NCBI RefSeq assembly: GCF_000155735.2
Contig: NC_020909.1
Location: 54,288 to 118,287 of the forward strand
Source: Octadecabacter arcticus 238
GTDB taxonomy: Bacteria; Pseudomonadota; Alphaproteobacteria; Rhodobacterales; Rhodobacteraceae
DNA: 64,000 nt
Direction: 5' to 3'
This document shows positions 63,599 through 64,000 of this stretch, one piece after another. A model generated the notes under the pieces. That model had not been told where the DNA came from. It did no database searches and worked only from the letters and a program-made list of their open reading frames with translations. Each line of letters starts with the position of its first letter. Positions within the stretch are counted from its first letter, which is position 1. The translations under genes were made by a program, and so were the position numbers.

Positions 63599-64000
63599 GG
63601 TGAACGTTTATGGGATGAAAGGTGAATGGATATGGGAGCAAGCCGCCCTAATAGGTGAACGTTTATGGGATGAAAGGTGAAAGGATATGGGAGCATAGGT
63701 GAACGTTTATGGGAGCAGTCAATAAATCCTCGTAAAGTACTGATAAATGGCGACAAAATGCGGCACAGGTTATGTAAGGTGTATGTTTATGGGGTTTTAA
63801 GGTGAATGGATATGGGAGCGACGCCTTAGAAAGCTGATAACAAAGGGAAAAAGTACCGAAGGTATATGTTTAGGGGGCAATAGGTGAAAGGATATGGGAG
63901 CAAACTCAAGGCTCTGAAAAATAAGAGAATTAGGATCACGCGAAGCGTTCAAACCATCCCTTGAAGGTGTATGTTTGTGGGGCAAGGTGAAAGGATATGG
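63599..64000 (+). repeat. Second iteron array (plasmid origin), continues past the window
   Basis: Eleven same-strand copies of GGTGAAnGnwTATGGG start at 63599, 63621, 63654, 63676, 63698, 63778, 63801, 63861, 63883, 63966 and 63986. They alternate between a GTTTATGGG form and a GGATATGGG form, mostly in pairs 20-23 bp apart. The sequence is unrelated to the 50951 iterons, so it belongs to another replicon whose rep gene should lie just beyond 64000 or on the circle. Confidence 0.92.

Noticed and set aside
63599..64000. Possible CRISPR array or satellite
   Set aside because: Short alternating units at about 22-bp pitch with no unique spacers fit origin iterons.

Overview
The window looks like DNA from an alphaproteobacterium of the Rhodobacteraceae (roseobacter-type). 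It joins a sigma-54-associated flagellar locus to a long tract of insertion sequences and plasmid backbone. The assignment rests on protein families seen here (HvrA/H-NS-like protein, DUF3768, RPA-type and Rep_3 plasmid initiators, DUF882 peptidase). No rRNA or tRNA was seen to confirm it.

Region 1 (1-25.7 kb) is flagellar. The 5' part of fliA and flhG lie on the minus strand. An IS66 element carrying a nested IS110 follows, then a periplasmic binding-like protein, a ClC-type channel, fliD and two unknown genes. The plus-strand operon flgBCDEFGHIJKL comes next. Near-consensus -24/-12 (sigma-54) promoters precede flgB, flgG and a new 65-codon gene after flgL. The gene order, FleN-like FlhG and sigma-54 sites recall gamma-type flagellar systems such as fla1 of Rhodobacter sphaeroides. 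Two axial proteins are giant: FlgE (hook, 1410 aa) and FlgK (HAP1, 1436 aa), each about three times the usual size. A very divergent FliD paralogue with a hydrophobic C-terminus sits at 30.6-32.3 kb.

Region 2 (25.7-49.3 kb) is an IS graveyard. It holds four IS66 copies in the window (three with perfect 8-bp target duplications, only one with an unbroken transposase), two ISAs1, several IS5, two IS1595-type, an ISL3 and fragments of IS630, IS21, IS256 and IS3/IS481-like elements, many nested. Between them are two Rep_3-type replication initiators, both cut by the same IS5, toxin-antitoxin pairs (MazEF, HicAB, Phd-VapC) and an H-NS-like protein.

Region 3 (49.3-64 kb) is plasmid backbone. Two copies of a decayed Toprim/primase gene form direct repeats about 13 kb apart. 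Between them lie a broken VirD4-type coupling protein, an iteron origin with its RPA-type initiator, a ParA-based partition operon with palindromic sites, HigBA and two ParDE systems, a small membrane protein/WGR operon, two methylase-fold proteins and a DUF3768 pseudogene. The right end holds a second, unrelated iteron array for a replicon lying mostly outside the window. At least four replicon signatures in about 30 kb point to repeated plasmid fusion or integration through IS elements and the primase repeat.
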